Source: Bradyrhizobium sp. 200
GTDB taxonomy: Bacteria > Pseudomonadota > Alphaproteobacteria > Rhizobiales > Xanthobacteraceae
Assembly (NCBI RefSeq): GCF_023100945.1
Contig: NZ_CP064689.1
Span: 1,532,001 to 1,596,000 of the forward strand
DNA length: 64,000 nucleotides
Reading direction: 5' to 3'
The position numbers and the translations under genes were made by a program. This document shows, piece after piece, positions 45,557-55,235 of this stretch (position 1 is its first letter; every line of letters begins with the position of its first letter). The notes under the pieces were generated by a model. The model made no database searches, had not been told where the DNA came from, and saw nothing but the letters and a program-made list of their open reading frames with translations.

Positions 45557-46531
45557 ATGAGGCTCGTTGCGAACCTGTTCGCCGTGTTGCTTGTGCTGCT
45601 GACCGCGCAGGCGGGATCGGCGCAATCCAGTTATCCGAACCGGCCGGTGAAAATCCTGGTCGGCTTCACACCCGGCACGGCGCCGGACCTTGCGGCGCGT
45701 ATTCTTGCCGACCGGTTTTCCGAAGTCTGGGGCACGCCGTTCGTGGTCGAGAACGTTCCCGGCGCCGGCGGCAATATCGCCACCGATCGCGTCGCCAAGG
45801 CGGCCGCCGATGGCTACACGCTGCTGATGGGCGGCAACTCCGCGCTCGTCATCAATCCGAGCCTTTATGAGCAGTTGCCGTTCGACCCGATCAAGGATTT
45901 TGCGCCGATCTCGCAGGTATTCATCGCGGCGAACGTGCTCGCCGTTCCGCCTGAGCAGCCGGTCAAGACCGTGGCGGAGCTGGTGGCGCTCGCCAAGGCG
46001 CAGCCCGGCAAGCTTTCCTATGGCCATGCCGGCGTGGGCACGTCGCAGCATCTCGGCGCTGAATTGTTCAAGTACATGGCGCATGTCGATATTGCGCCGG
46101 TGCCTTATCGCGGCACCACGGCGTTGATGCCGGACCTGCTCGCGGGCCGCATCACCATGTCGTTCGCCAATATCGTGAATGTGGTGCCGCTGGCGCGCGA
46201 AGGGAAATTGCGCGCGCTGGCCATCACTTCGATCAAGCGCTCGGCATTGGCGCCCGACCTGCCGACCATGGCGGAATCCGGATTCCCCGGCTTCGAGGCC
46301 GTGCCGTGGTTCGGCCTGCTCGCGCCGGCCGGCACGCCGAAGGATGTTCTGGACAAACTGCACGGCGAGACCGTCAAGACTCTGGCGATGCCGGAAGTGC
46401 GCAAGAAGTTCGATGAACTTGGACTCGAACGGGTCGGCAACACGCCAGTCGAGTTTGCGGCGATTATTAAGAAAGAAACGCCCGAATGGGCCAAGGTGAT
46501 CAAGGACGCCGGCATCAAGCTCAGCAACTGA
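45557..46531 (+). CDS. tripartite tricarboxylate transporter (Bug-type) solute-binding protein
   Basis: A periplasmic receptor of 324 residues. Signal peptide MRLVANLFAVLLVLLTAQAG... to SAQ is followed by the Bug/TctC pattern YPNRPVKILVGFTPGTAPDLAARILADRFSE, VVENVPGAGGNIATDRVAKAAADGYTLLMG, and KLSYGHAGVGTSQHLGAELFK. Two Asp residues of the family's carboxylate-binding loops are present. No TctA/TctB membrane subunits are nearby, as is usual for the many orphan Bug proteins. The ligand is unknown. GGAGGG lies just upstream of ATG 45557; an alternative ATG is at 45545. It may be read with or after the cox operon. Confidence 0.93.
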   Translation: MRLVANLFAVLLVLLTAQAGSAQSSYPNRPVKILVGFTPGTAPDLAARILADRFSEVWGTPFVVENVPGAGGNIATDRVAKAAADGYTLLMGGNSALVINPSLYEQLPFDPIKDFAPISQVFIAANVLAVPPEQPVKTVAELVALAKAQPGKLSYGHAGVGTSQHLGAELFKYMAHVDIAPVPYRGTTALMPDLLAGRITMSFANIVNVVPLAREGKLRALAITSIKRSALAPDLPTMAESGFPGFEAVPWFGLLAPAGTPKDVLDKLHGETVKTLAMPEVRKKFDELGLERVGNTPVEFAAIIKKETPEWAKVIKDAGIKLSN

Positions 46532-46666
46532 CTTGGCCTTGCAGGCCTAGTAGGTGCGTCCCGTACGCACCTAAGCCATGTGCATCGACATCCAAATCCC
46601 GCTTGGTCTGCCCGCGCTTTCGGCTAAGCTGTTCGGCGTTAGTTCACCAGATAAGAGTGATCGCAC

Positions 46667-47476
46667 ATGACCGGGACGGAATCGTCGGATTGGCTTGGCC
46701 TGTCGGGCCGCGTTTGCGTCGTGACAGGCGGGGGCGGCGGCATCGGCCGCGCCACGGCCCTCAGTTTCGCCAAGGTTGGCGCCCGCGTTGCCGCCATCGA
46801 TCTCGACGAGCGGGGTCTGGAGGTCACCCACAGCGAGCTGCGTAAACTGGGCTCCGAATGCGTCATCGCCCGCTGCGACACCTCGAGCGTCGAGAGCGTG
46901 ACATTAGCATCCGAGATCATCGAGAAGTCGCTGGGGCCGTGCGGCGTGCTGGTCAACACCGCCGCGGTGCTGCGTCCCGGCGCGCTCGACACCTTGTCGC
47001 TCGCGGAATGGAACGCCGTTCTCTCCGTCAACCTGACCGGCTATTTCGTCTGCGCGCAGATTTTCGGCCGGCAGATGCGCAACCTTGGCCGCGGCAGCCT
47101 CGTTCACGTGGCCTCGATCGCTGGCAGCAATGCGCAGGGACAGAGCGGCGCCTACAGCGTCAGCAAGGCCGGCGTGATCATGCTGTCGCGGCAACTTGCC
47201 AATGAGTGGGGTCCGCACGGTATCCGCAGCAACGTCGTCAGCCCCGGCATGGTGATCACGCCGATGAGCCAGGCCTTCTACGATACGCCTGGGGTTACCG
47301 AGCGGCGCTCCGCCGTAGTGCCGATGCGGCGGGTCGGCATGCCGCAGGACATGGCCGATGCCATCCTGTTCCTGGCGAGCGACCGCGCCTCCTATGTCAA
47401 TGGCGACGAGATCATGGTCGATGGCGGCTACGCCAACATGCTGATGAATCTGGTGCCGCGGCCGGGATTTGAGTGA
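46667..47476 (+). CDS. SDR-family NAD(P)-dependent oxidoreductase
   Basis: A 269-residue classical short-chain dehydrogenase. The cofactor motif TGGGGGIGRA (about 20-29), the NTAAVLRPG (variant of NNAG), VASIAGS with catalytic Ser, and YSVSK with catalytic Tyr and Lys are all present, as is the C-terminal MVDGGYA typical of 3-oxoacyl-ACP reductase-like enzymes. The D at the end of beta2 (AAIDLDERG) suggests NAD preference. The substrate is unknown. It stands alone between the Bug protein and a palindromic repeat. Confidence 0.92.
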   Translation: MTGTESSDWLGLSGRVCVVTGGGGGIGRATALSFAKVGARVAAIDLDERGLEVTHSELRKLGSECVIARCDTSSVESVTLASEIIEKSLGPCGVLVNTAAVLRPGALDTLSLAEWNAVLSVNLTGYFVCAQIFGRQMRNLGRGSLVHVASIAGSNAQGQSGAYSVSKAGVIMLSRQLANEWGPHGIRSNVVSPGMVITPMSQAFYDTPGVTERRSAVVPMRRVGMPQDMADAILFLASDRASYVNGDEIMVDGGYANMLMNLVPRPGFE

Positions 47477-47492
47477 GGTGCATGACGGCGCC

Positions 47493-47579
47493 GTAGGGTG
47501 GGCAAAGCGAAGCGTGCCCACCACTCAAGCGACGGTTCGTGGATGGATGGTGGGCACGCTTGCGCTTTGTCCACCCTAT
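47493..47579. repeat. palindromic repeat, family B, copy 2
   Basis: GTAGGGTGGGCAAAGCGAAG CGTGCCCACC and the mirrored GGTGGGCACGCTTGCGCTTTG TCCACCCTA surround a ~25-base centre. Copy 1 is at 28379-28464. It lies between the convergent SDR and prs genes. Confidence 0.88.
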
Positions 47580-47588
47580 GAAGCCAGC

Positions 47589-48542
47589 TCAATCGAACAA
47601 ACTCGACACCGATTCTTCCGACGCAGTGCGGCTGATCGCTTCGGCGATCAGGGGCGCGATCGACAGCGTGCGGATATTGGCGGCCTTGTTGACCGCTTCC
47701 GTCGGCAGGATCGAGTCGGTGATGACGAGCTCTTTCAGCTTCGACGAGGCGATGCGCGCGGCGGCGCCGCCGGAGAGCACGCCATGGCTGATATAGGCGT
47801 AGACTTCCTTGGCGCCGTTGGCGATCAGGGCGTCGGCCGCGTTAACCAGCGTGCCGCCGGAATCCACGATGTCGTCGATCAGGATGCAGGTAAAACCGGC
47901 GCAGTCGCCGATCACGTTCATGACCTCGGATTCACCGGCGCGCTCGCGGCGCTTGTCGATGATGGCAAGCGGCGTGTTGATGCGCTTGGCAAGTCCGCGG
48001 GCGCGCACCACGCCGCCGACGTCGGGCGACACCACCATGACGTTGGCGAGGTCGAAGCGCTCCTTGATGTCACGCACCATCACCGGCGAGGCGAAGAGAT
48101 TGTCGGTCGGAATGTCGAAGAAGCCCTGGATCTGGAGGGCATGCAGGTCGAGCGTCATGACGCGGTCGACGCCGGCCCGGGTGATCAGGTTGGCGACCAG
48201 TTTGGCCGAAATCGGCGTCCGCGAGCCGGATTTGCGATCCTGCCTGGCATAGCCGAAATACGGAATCACCGCGGTGATGCGGCGCGCCGACGACCGGCGC
48301 AGCGCATCGGTGATGATCAGGAGCTCCATCAGATGGTCGTTGGCCGGAAACGACGTCGACTGGACAATGTAGACGTCGGAGCCGCGGACGTTTTCCTGGA
48401 TCTCGACGAAAATCTCCATGTCCGCGAACCGCCGGACCACGGCCTTGGTCAGCGGCAGGTGCAGCCAGTCGGCGATTTCCTGGGCCAGCGCAGGATTGGA
48501 GTTGCCGGCAACCAGCTTGATGGAGCCGTTCTTGGCCGACAT
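47589..48542 (-). CDS. prs: ribose-phosphate pyrophosphokinase
   Basis: Prs makes PRPP from ribose-5-phosphate and ATP, for nucleotide, histidine and tryptophan synthesis. The 317-residue product begins [21 protein letters not shown]. It has the ATP-binding flexible loop [38 protein letters not shown], and the PRPP loop [21 protein letters not shown] lies upstream of ATG 48542; a longer frame from 48680 is unsupported. In many relatives prs lies next to rplY-pth-ychF; here other genes separate them. Confidence 0.97.
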   Translation of the reverse strand: MSAKNGSIKLVAGNSNPALAQEIADWLHLPLTKAVVRRFADMEIFVEIQENVRGSDVYIVQSTSFPANDHLMELLIITDALRRSSARRITAVIPYFGYARQDRKSGSRTPISAKLVANLITRAGVDRVMTLDLHALQIQGFFDIPTDNLFASPVMVRDIKERFDLANVMVVSPDVGGVVRARGLAKRINTPLAIIDKRRERAGESEVMNVIGDCAGFTCILIDDIVDSGGTLVNAADALIANGAKEVYAYISHGVLSGGAAARIASSKLKELVITDSILPTEAVNKAANIRTLSIAPLIAEAISRTASEESVSSLFD

Positions 48543-48712
48543 CGACGCTTCTCCTCGCGCCTTGCTGGATACGACGTTCAGCATATCGAGAAACCCTCGG
48601 GAACCGGCGCGTTTTGATGAGCGAGGAAATACAGGCGGGTGGCTCGGCTGGCAACCCGTTGACGTCGTTTTCCCGGTCAAAAATCGGCCAATACGGGACC
48701 TTCCGGGGCCGA

Positions 48713-49333
48713 TTATTGGGCGCTGAAACCGAGCGCCGTGACCCCGGCGGCATCCTGGACGGGTGGGATCCCGTCCGCACTCGCAATCGCCGGGCCGCGG
48801 CTGGCCGGGGCCGGAACGGGCGCCGCGTCCGGCGTTCCATTGATCATGCCCGAGAGACCGCTGAGGCCGGCCTGCGCGATCTTCCGCAACACGAGGTCGT
48901 CGGCTGCGGCCCAGGCGTCACGGCCGGCCTTGCCGGCCGCTTCCTCGCCGGACAGCCGCAGCGCACGCTGCTGGTTGTTGTCGTAGACGTCCCAGACCCA
49001 GGCGATCACGGTCTTGCCGCGCACCACCTGCGCCGAGAGGTAGCTGCGCACGCGGTAGGAGGCCCCGCCCTCGCGGGAGACGATCGACAGGTTGCGCAGC
49101 TTCGATTCGCTGTCGAGCACGCCGACCATCCGGTCGAATACCTGCGGCGGCGGGCCATCGATCGATTCGAACGCCACGGTGGGCCCGCTGCCTGTCGAAG
49201 CCATCGCGTACGAGCCGCTGTTGGCGCCGCCGTTGCTGGCACAGCCGCCCAGCGCACAGGAAACAGCGAGCAGCGCCGCGGCGATCATGGCGCGCGGGGC
49301 CTTCAGGCACGAAGCTATCGGGGCATCCCTCAT
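48713..49333 (-). CDS. lipoprotein of unknown function
   Basis: A 206-residue predicted lipoprotein. The signal sequence ends in a lipobox LGGC with lipidated C31 ([10 protein letters not shown]). The mature part has an ordered central domain ([25 protein letters not shown] ... [29 protein letters not shown]) and an Ala/Pro-rich tail. Asp is not at +2, so outer-membrane sorting is expected. It resembles conserved Bradyrhizobium lipoproteins without a named domain. Lgt and LspA, which would process it, are encoded elsewhere in the window. Confidence 0.85.
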   Translation of the reverse strand: MRDAPIASCLKAPRAMIAAALLAVSCALGGCASNGGANSGSYAMASTGSGPTVAFESIDGPPPQVFDRMVGVLDSESKLRNLSIVSREGGASYRVRSYLSAQVVRGKTVIAWVWDVYDNNQQRALRLSGEEAAGKAGRDAWAAADDLVLRKIAQAGLSGLSGMINGTPDAAPVPAPASRGPAIASADGIPPVQDAAGVTALGFSAQ

Positions 49334-49466
49334 TGCCCCTGCGATATCGTTAAAATGTGTTAAGGTCTAGGGCAGCCGGCGCACCGGCTCACCAAAAAGA
49401 TCGCGTCGAGCTCGCCCCGCTTCACCTTGTTGTTGCCAGAATTCTTCAACCCCGCAGGCATGATCC

Positions 49467-50468
49467 ATGCGCGCCTTTGTTCTCGGCGGCTATGGTGCGA
49501 TCGCCGACCATGTCCGTCTGGCGGAAATCGCCGATCCGGTCCCGGGGCCCGACGACGTCCTGATCGAAATCCATGCCGCCAGCCTCAATCCGATCGACTT
49601 CAAGATCGTGCATGGCGACCTGAAGCGCGTCTCGAAATACCAACTGCCGCGCCCGTTCGGGTTCGATGCCAGCGGTGTCGTGACCTCGGTGGGGGCCGGG
49701 GCGTCGAAATTCAAACCGGGCGATGCGGTCTTTGTCCGGGCGTCGCGCGATACGATCGGTACATTTGCAGAGCAAATAGCCCTTGGCGAAAATCTCGTCG
49801 CGCTCAAGCCGGCCACAATTTCACACGCGGAAGCGGCTTCGCTGCCGCTCGTCGGGCTGACCACGGTGCAGACGTTCGGGCGTGCCGGAGCGAAGTCCGG
49901 GCAGCGGATTCTGATCCATGCCGGCTCCGGCGGCGTAGGCACGTTCGCAGTTCAATACGCGAAGCATCTCGGTCTTCACGTGACGTCGACGACGAGTTCG
50001 AGAAACGCGGATTTCGTCGCTTCGCTCGGGGCTGACCGCGTCATCGCCTACGACCGCGAAAACTATCTTCAGCAGGATGGCAACTACGATATCGTCTACG
50101 ACACACTCGGTGGCGCATTCACCGTCGATGCTTTCAAGGTGGTGAAGCGCGGCGGCGTGGTGATTTCGCTCAGTGGGCCGCCGGATCGGTATTTCGCCCG
50201 GCGCGAAGGCGCTGGCCTGCTGGTAGGCGTCGTCGTCTGGCTGATGGGACGGAAGGTTTACGCCGCCAGCGCGGCTGCCGGGGCGCGATATGAATGGTCT
50301 TTCACCGAATCCAACGGCGACCAGTTGCACGACATTGCCGCCCTGGTGGACGGCGGTGCGATCAGGCCGGTAATCGATCGCGAATTTACCTTCGAGCAGT
50401 TGCCCGATGCGCTGACCTATCTCGAAGCCGGTCGGGCGCGGGGCAAGGTGGTGTTGCGGGTGAGGTAA
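49467..50468 (+). CDS. zinc-independent quinone oxidoreductase-like NADP-dependent oxidoreductase
   Basis: A 333-residue medium-chain dehydrogenase/reductase. The GroES-like N-terminal domain (DDVLIEIHAASLNPIDFKI, PFGFDASGVVTSVG) is followed by the Rossmann motif ILIHAGSGGVGTFAVQYAKHLG and the C-terminal PVIDREFTFEQLPDALTYLEAGRARGKVVL. The catalytic and structural zinc cysteines of alcohol dehydrogenases are absent, so it fits the QOR/RTN4IP1-like group that reduces quinones or enones. It stands alone and ends four bases from the convergent pgeF. Confidence 0.9.
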   Translation: MRAFVLGGYGAIADHVRLAEIADPVPGPDDVLIEIHAASLNPIDFKIVHGDLKRVSKYQLPRPFGFDASGVVTSVGAGASKFKPGDAVFVRASRDTIGTFAEQIALGENLVALKPATISHAEAASLPLVGLTTVQTFGRAGAKSGQRILIHAGSGGVGTFAVQYAKHLGLHVTSTTSSRNADFVASLGADRVIAYDRENYLQQDGNYDIVYDTLGGAFTVDAFKVVKRGGVVISLSGPPDRYFARREGAGLLVGVVVWLMGRKVYAASAAAGARYEWSFTESNGDQLHDIAALVDGGAIRPVIDREFTFEQLPDALTYLEAGRARGKVVLRVR

Positions 50469-50472
50469 CGAA

Positions 50473-51240
50473 CTACTCGCCCGTCAGCGCGATCGCGTGG
50501 ACGTGGCGGCCGTAGTCCGGCTCTTTCCGGTGCACCGAGCGGCGGTAGCTGTAGAAGCGCTCGTCGGAATAGGTGTCAACGCCGATGTCGTCGATCATCA
50601 GCACGCCGGCATTCTCCAGCCGCATGCGGATGAAGCCGGCGAGGTCGAACATCGCATGGCCCGGTCGAACCGACGGTATGAAGAATACGCCATTTTCGGC
50701 GTTGGCATCCATGAAGCGCTCGACGAATTCGCTGCCGACTTCATAGGAATGCTGGCGGATCAGCGGGCCGATGGCGGCGACGATGCCGGAGCGGTCGGCG
50801 CCGAGTTTTTCCATCGCGTCGATGGTCGATTCCAGCACGCCGGTCAGCGCGCCCTTCCAGCCGGCATGGGCGGCGCCGATCACGCGCGCGCTGGCGTCGG
50901 CGAACAGGATCGGGCCGCAATCCGCGGCAGTGACGCCGATGGCGATGCCTTCGGTGCTTGTGACGAGCGCGTCGGCGCGCGGCTTGTCGCCCTGCCATGG
51001 TCCGGTCGCCACCACGACGTCGGGCGAATGGATCTGGTGCGCGCTGAGCAAGCGCTCGGGCGCAACGCCCATCTGCTCGGCCATCCGGCGGCGGTTTTCC
51101 GCGACACAGGCCGGATCGTCGTCCGAGCCGAGCCCGCCATTGAGGCTTTGGTAGATTCCGCTGGATATCCCGCCCTCGCGGGTGAAGAAGGCGTGGCGCA
51201 ACCCGGGAATGGCTGCGAGCAGCGACGATCCGAACGTCAT
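50473..51240 (-). CDS. pgeF: peptidoglycan editing factor PgeF (YfiH family)
   Basis: A 255-residue Cu/Zn-oxidoreductase-fold protein (formerly 'laccase domain'). The metal site is formed by conserved His and Cys in LLSAHQIHSPDVV, TAADCGPILFAD and GAAHAGWKGALTGVLE. YfiH/PgeF removes mis-incorporated L-serine dipeptides from UDP-MurNAc precursors in E. coli; other members act as purine nucleoside phosphorylases. The ATG overlaps the upstream methyltransferase stop by four bases (ATGA). It is last of the coupled string GNAT-lgt-methyltransferase-pgeF, common in rhizobia. Confidence 0.92.
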   Translation of the reverse strand: MTFGSSLLAAIPGLRHAFFTREGGISSGIYQSLNGGLGSDDDPACVAENRRRMAEQMGVAPERLLSAHQIHSPDVVVATGPWQGDKPRADALVTSTEGIAIGVTAADCGPILFADASARVIGAAHAGWKGALTGVLESTIDAMEKLGADRSGIVAAIGPLIRQHSYEVGSEFVERFMDANAENGVFFIPSVRPGHAMFDLAGFIRMRLENAGVLMIDDIGVDTYSDERFYSYRRSVHRKEPDYGRHVHAIALTGE

Positions 51241-52364
51241 GCTGTTTCATCTCCAGGCGCCGGCGGTTCGTCGCTGAGGCCTGCGACTGAGAGTAGATTA
51301 GGTTCGGTGACCGCAAGCACCTTGAACATCGATCCCATGCCGCCGCGGCCGCTGTCGGTCAGGCGCTTCAGCGCGGCGGAAATATCGGCGGAAACTTCCG
51401 GCGTGGTTTTTCCCATCAGCGTGACGGCGCGGGTCTCGATGCCGAGCCGCTTGAGGAATTCGCCCTGCGTCACCGGGCCATGAACGCGCGCGCCGACATC
51501 TTCCGCCGCGCGCGCCAGCGCCTGGAAATCGACATGGGCGGTGACGTCAGCCTGGCCCGGATTCTTCAGGGGATCGGCAAAGCTGTGGCGGGCGATCGCC
51601 TGGAAGGTGTCGCCGGCGTCGCTGCGCAGATGTCCGTAATCGATGATCAGCGCCGCGCCGTCCTGGTCGCGCACCCGCACGGCGATCTTCATCATCTCAT
51701 TGTCCGGCCGCCATTCGAACACGGCGCCGATCGGGGCCGCGCGCACCAGCGGCGGCAGCAACACCTCGAAGCGCGGCATCGGGTCGTCCGAGGCCTCGAA
51801 TACCAGCTTGCCATTGTCGTCGAGGTTGACGACGCGCTCGTGCCAGCCGGTCTCGCGCTTGACCACCTGGTGGATCGGCAGCACGTCGAAATATTCGTTG
51901 GCGAGAATGACCGCGGGGCCCTCGGGCACGTCGTCGATGCTGTCATGCCAGGTGATGTTGTGGGCGCCGGACAGCGTCGCGCGCTGCTTCTCGCGCAGCA
52001 CCGGATTGACCTCGACGAGATGGATGCTGATCGATTGATTGAGCGGCGGCAGCACCCGCACCGCGCGGAGCGCGTCCGCCATCATGGTGCCGCGGCCGGG
52101 GCCGAGCTCGACCAGCCGCAGCATCGGCGGCGACCCGATCGCCTTCCATACCGAGGCCGTCCACAGACCCAGCAGTTCGCCGAACATCTGGCTGACCTCG
52201 GGCGCGGTGGTGAAATCGCCCTCGCGGCCCAATGGATCGCGCGACACGTAGTAGCCGTGCTCGGGATGCATCAGGCACAATTGCATGTACCGCCAGACCG
52301 GCATCGGTCCTGACGATTTGATCAGCTTGTGGATCTCTGCCTGCAACGGTGAAAATTCGGTCAC
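51237..52364 (-). CDS. NDUFAF7/MidA-like SAM-dependent methyltransferase
   Basis: A 375-residue class I methyltransferase of the DUF185 family. Family marks are EHGYYVSRDPLGREGDFTTAPEVSQMFGE at the N-terminus, the SAM-binding LRLVELGPGRGTMMADALR, and ILANEYFDVLPIHQ. The mitochondrial homologue NDUFAF7 dimethylates an arginine of the complex I subunit NDUFS2, so a role in NADH dehydrogenase assembly is likely but not shown here. The start is taken as GTG 52364 (VTEFSPL), preceded by AAGGCAGG and eight bases after the lgt stop; longer frames overlap lgt. Confidence 0.9.
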   Translation of the reverse strand: MTEFSPLQAEIHKLIKSSGPMPVWRYMQLCLMHPEHGYYVSRDPLGREGDFTTAPEVSQMFGELLGLWTASVWKAIGSPPMLRLVELGPGRGTMMADALRAVRVLPPLNQSISIHLVEVNPVLREKQRATLSGAHNITWHDSIDDVPEGPAVILANEYFDVLPIHQVVKRETGWHERVVNLDDNGKLVFEASDDPMPRFEVLLPPLVRAAPIGAVFEWRPDNEMMKIAVRVRDQDGAALIIDYGHLRSDAGDTFQAIARHSFADPLKNPGQADVTAHVDFQALARAAEDVGARVHGPVTQGEFLKRLGIETRAVTLMGKTTPEVSADISAALKRLTDSGRGGMGSMFKVLAVTEPNLLSVAGLSDEPPAPGDETA

Positions 52365-52372
52365 GGCCTGCC

Positions 52373-53215
52373 TTAAACCGACTTCTGTATATGCTCCGGC
52401 GCCTTGCGGCGCCATGCCATCATGATCAGGATGGCTCCGGCAATGATCATCGGCACCGACAACAGCATACCCATGGTGAGGCCGCCCCACAAAAATCCGA
52501 GTTGCGGGTCCGGTTCGCGGAAAAACTCGCCGGTAATGCGCGCAAGCGCGTAGATCGCGATGAAGCTGCCGAGGATCAGGCCCGGCCGCTTCAGGGCGCC
52601 CATCCGGATCATGACTGCCAGGACCGCAAACAGCAGGATGCCTTCGAGGCCGGCCTCATAGAGCTGGCTCGGGTGCCGCGGCAGCGGCCCGCCATTGGGG
52701 AACACCATCGCCCATGGCACGCTGGAATCCGCGGGGCGGCCCCACAGCTCGCTGTTGATGAAGTTGGCGAGCCGGCCGAGGAACAGTCCGATCGGTCCGA
52801 CCGCGGTTGTGATGTCGCCGAGCGAGAGGATCGAGATGCCGTTATTGCGGGCAAACAGCATCACCGCGGCGACGCAGCCGAGGAAGCCGCCGTGAAACGA
52901 CATGCCGCCATTCCACAATTGGAGAATCTCCGCCGGGTGCTGGATGAAGAAGGCGGGATTGTAGAACAGCACGTAACCGGTGCGGCCGCCGACGATGATG
53001 CCGATGGTGACCCAGAGGATAAAATCGTCGAGTTGCACCAGCGTGATCGGCACCGGGCCGCCCCATAGCCGTTCCTTCTTCACCAGCGAGCGGGCGTAGA
53101 TCCATCCCAGCACGATGCCGCCGATATAGGCCAGCGCATACCAGCGGATCGCGAACCATCCAATCGAGAACGCGACAGGATCGAATACCGGAAAGGCGAT
53201 GGTGAGGAATTGCAT
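52373..53215 (-). CDS. lgt: prolipoprotein diacylglyceryl transferase
   Basis: Lgt transfers diacylglycerol from phosphatidylglycerol to the lipobox cysteine, the first step of lipoprotein maturation in the inner membrane. The 280-residue product has seven membrane segments, the Lgt signature [12 protein letters not shown], the essential His in SFHGGFLG, the RxGNF-type segment [13 protein letters not shown], and [15 protein letters not shown] 53215 ([16 protein letters not shown]) is preferred; a GTG at 53224 overlaps the GNAT stop as GTGA and would add three residues. Confidence 0.96.
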   Translation of the reverse strand: MQFLTIAFPVFDPVAFSIGWFAIRWYALAYIGGIVLGWIYARSLVKKERLWGGPVPITLVQLDDFILWVTIGIIVGGRTGYVLFYNPAFFIQHPAEILQLWNGGMSFHGGFLGCVAAVMLFARNNGISILSLGDITTAVGPIGLFLGRLANFINSELWGRPADSSVPWAMVFPNGGPLPRHPSQLYEAGLEGILLFAVLAVMIRMGALKRPGLILGSFIAIYALARITGEFFREPDPQLGFLWGGLTMGMLLSVPMIIAGAILIMMAWRRKAPEHIQKSV

Positions 53216-53220
53216 GTGGC

Positions 53221-53730
53221 TCACAGGGCTTTGGTGTAGACCGCGTAGGCCACGCCGAAGATCGGCGGAGCGTCATAGGCTTTGGCAAACCCCATCTTCA
53301 GATACATCGGCAGGGCGACCGACATGATCGGACTGGTATGGAGCGCAATGATCGGCGATCCGTCGCGTCTGGCTCTCGCAATACACTCATCGCTCAAGGC
53401 TCGCCCAATTCCTTTTCCGCGAAACGCGGGGTCGACGATCAGCATGCGAATAATGGGCCAGCGTTGATCGAAGAACACGGCTTTTTGACTGTTCGGCCCG
53501 AAATAAGCGACGGCGCCCGCGAATTTGCCTTGGAGTTCGGCAATTTGGAGTTCGGCAATGATGATTTCTCCGCTCGCGCTGAGCGCGGAGGTTTTCGACA
53601 GGCCGGCAAGCATCGCCGGCCAGTCGTCATAGTGGTCTCGAAACTGATCAAAGGCCGATACCGCAATCCGGTTCAGGTTTTCCGCGTCTGCATTTTCATA
53701 ATCTCTGAGCCGGATTTCAGCCATCGCCAT
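53221..53730 (-). CDS. GNAT-family N-acetyltransferase
   Basis: A 169-residue acetyltransferase from ATG 53730. The acetyl-CoA-binding motif A is [26 protein letters not shown]; motif B follows as [29 protein letters not shown]. The substrate is unknown. It lies 7 bases downstream of the dienelactone hydrolase gene and touches lgt, so all are read together. A six-base-shorter start at 53724 is possible. A tandem ELQIAELQ stretch ([13 protein letters not shown]), coded by a short DNA duplication near 53525-53560, inserts a few residues before motif A. Confidence 0.88.
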   Translation of the reverse strand: MAMAEIRLRDYENADAENLNRIAVSAFDQFRDHYDDWPAMLAGLSKTSALSASGEIIIAELQIAELQGKFAGAVAYFGPNSQKAVFFDQRWPIIRMLIVDPAFRGKGIGRALSDECIARARRDGSPIIALHTSPIMSVALPMYLKMGFAKAYDAPPIFGVAYAVYTKAL

Positions 53731-53737
53731 CCCGCGA

Positions 53738-54472
53738 TCACGGCACGAGGTTGCGGCGATAGAGCGCCAGCAGCCGCTCCCAGTGCCGCTCGGCGGCGTC
53801 GCGGTGGTAGACCGGGCGCTTCGGGAAGGCAAAGCCGTGATGGGTGCCGGGATAGATCTCGACCTCGTTGTTCGATCCCTTCATGCCGGCCGCTACCTTG
53901 TCGATGATCTCCCGCGGCGCATAGATGTCGGTCTCGGCGCAGGCGAAATAGAGTTCAGCCTTGGTCTTCGACGCGGCCAGATGCGGGCTGTCGGGCTGGT
54001 CGGTCGCAAGATGGGTGCCGTAGATCGAAGCCGCCGCCTTCACACGATCCGGAAAATGCGTCGCCGCATTGACCGCGTAGCGGCCGCTCATGCAGTAGCC
54101 GACGGTGCCGACGATCTTCGTATTCGCGGCTTCTTGCGTCTCAGCGAAGGTGAGCAGGGCCTTGGTGTCTTCCATCACCATGGGAATGTTGATCGAGTTC
54201 ATGAAACCGAACATCCGCTTGCGCTCGGGCGCCTCCGGATCCGGCGGGATCGGTCCCAGCTCCATGACGCCCGAACGGTAATACATGTTCGGCAGCATCA
54301 CGTAATAGCCCGACGTGCCGAGCCGCCGCGCCATGTCGCGCAGTTCCTCGCGGATCGCCGGTGCGTCCATGTAGAAGACGATGACTGGAAATGGCCCGCC
54401 GCGTTCGGGATGGGTGATGAAGGTCGTGGTCTTGCCGTCCTTGGTCGCAACATCGATCTGCTGGTCGATCAT
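53738..54472 (-). CDS. dienelactone hydrolase family protein
   Basis: A 244-residue alpha/beta hydrolase. The nucleophile is Cys in VGYCMSGRYAVNAA (GxCxG elbow of dienelactone hydrolases); the acid and His are in CAETDIYAPREII and YPGTHHGFAFP. Family members hydrolyse dienelactone in chloroaromatic breakdown, but rhizobial homologues are mostly uncharacterised. The start at 54472 (MIDQQIDVATKDGKTTTF) is the family's normal N-terminus. It is probably the first gene of the minus-strand string ending in pgeF. Confidence 0.92.
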   Translation of the reverse strand: MIDQQIDVATKDGKTTTFITHPERGGPFPVIVFYMDAPAIREELRDMARRLGTSGYYVMLPNMYYRSGVMELGPIPPDPEAPERKRMFGFMNSINIPMVMEDTKALLTFAETQEAANTKIVGTVGYCMSGRYAVNAATHFPDRVKAAASIYGTHLATDQPDSPHLAASKTKAELYFACAETDIYAPREIIDKVAAGMKGSNNEVEIYPGTHHGFAFPKRPVYHRDAAERHWERLLALYRRNLVP

Positions 54473-54652
54473 GGGCGTTTCTTTTTGTGTGATTCTGGTT
54501 TCTGGTTAAGCACTTGATACGATTGCAAGGAAACCGGGACATGACAAGGCAAGGGGCATCACGTTGGCCTTGAACGGCGCTCTTGAACCTTTCCTTCGGG
54601 ATCGCCATTGTCATGTCGTGACGATCAATTTGCGGCGACCGGAGCGTTTCAG

Positions 54653-54934
54653 ATGACCCAGACCAGCAATCGGTTTTTCGACGAGATCGGCCGTTTGATG
54701 AACGACGCCGCCGGCGCCGCCCAGGGGGTCAAGCGCGAGGTCGATACGGTCATGCGCAACCAGGCCGAACGCATCCTGCGCGACCTCGACCTCGTCAAGC
54801 GCGAAGAGTTCGACGCGGTCAAGGACATGGCCCGCCTGGCACGCGAGGAGAACGAGGCGCTGAAGGGCCGGATCGTGGCGCTGGAAGCCAAGCTCGGCAT
54901 TTCGCCGGCCGCGCCGGATACCGGTGCAGTCTGA
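54653..54934 (+). CDS. ubiK: UbiK-type accessory factor (BMFP family)
   Basis: A 93-residue protein of the YqiC/BMFP family. The N-terminal amphipathic helix (FFDEIGRLMNDAAGAAQGVKREVDTVMRNQAERILRDLDLV) and the C-terminal coiled coil (REEFDAVKDMARLAREENEALKGRIVALEAKLG) are diagnostic. UbiK binds UbiJ and promotes ubiquinone synthesis in enterobacteria; in other bacteria BMFP proteins promote membrane fusion in vitro. ATG 54653 is used. Ubiquinone is the probable electron acceptor of the CO dehydrogenase in this genome. The gene stands alone before a repeat. Confidence 0.87.
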   Translation: MTQTSNRFFDEIGRLMNDAAGAAQGVKREVDTVMRNQAERILRDLDLVKREEFDAVKDMARLAREENEALKGRIVALEAKLGISPAAPDTGAV

Positions 54935-54967
54935 GGACGGGCGGGTAGGGCTGTTTCATCACCAATC

Positions 54968-55053
54968 GTCATGGCCGGGTACATCCCCGGCCATCCACGC
55001 TCTTCGTCGCGGCGGCAAGGACGTGGATGCCCGGTCCAAAGGCCGGGCATGAC
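54968..55053. repeat. palindromic repeat, family E, copy 2
   Basis: GTCATGGCCGGGTACATCCC CGGCCATCCACG ... CGTGGATGCCCGG ... CCGGGCATGAC. Nested stems join GGCCGGG/CCCGGCC and CATCCACG/CGTGGATG. A longer copy is at 61636-61758 and a degenerate one at about 18872-19045. It lies between ubiK and rplY. Confidence 0.88.
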
Positions 55054-55235
55054 GGCTTTGGGGCCGTTATCGGTCCCTAAATCGCAGAAAATTCCCTTCA
55101 TTTCCTTGTCATTTCGCCCCTTTGGGGCTAAAAGCCCGCCACGTCCGCAGCCCCCGCACCCCTGGAGGCTTGCTGTGGGACGCCAACGGGCCGCGATGCG
55201 GCCTTTAACTTTTTCGAAAACAAGGACTTAACACG

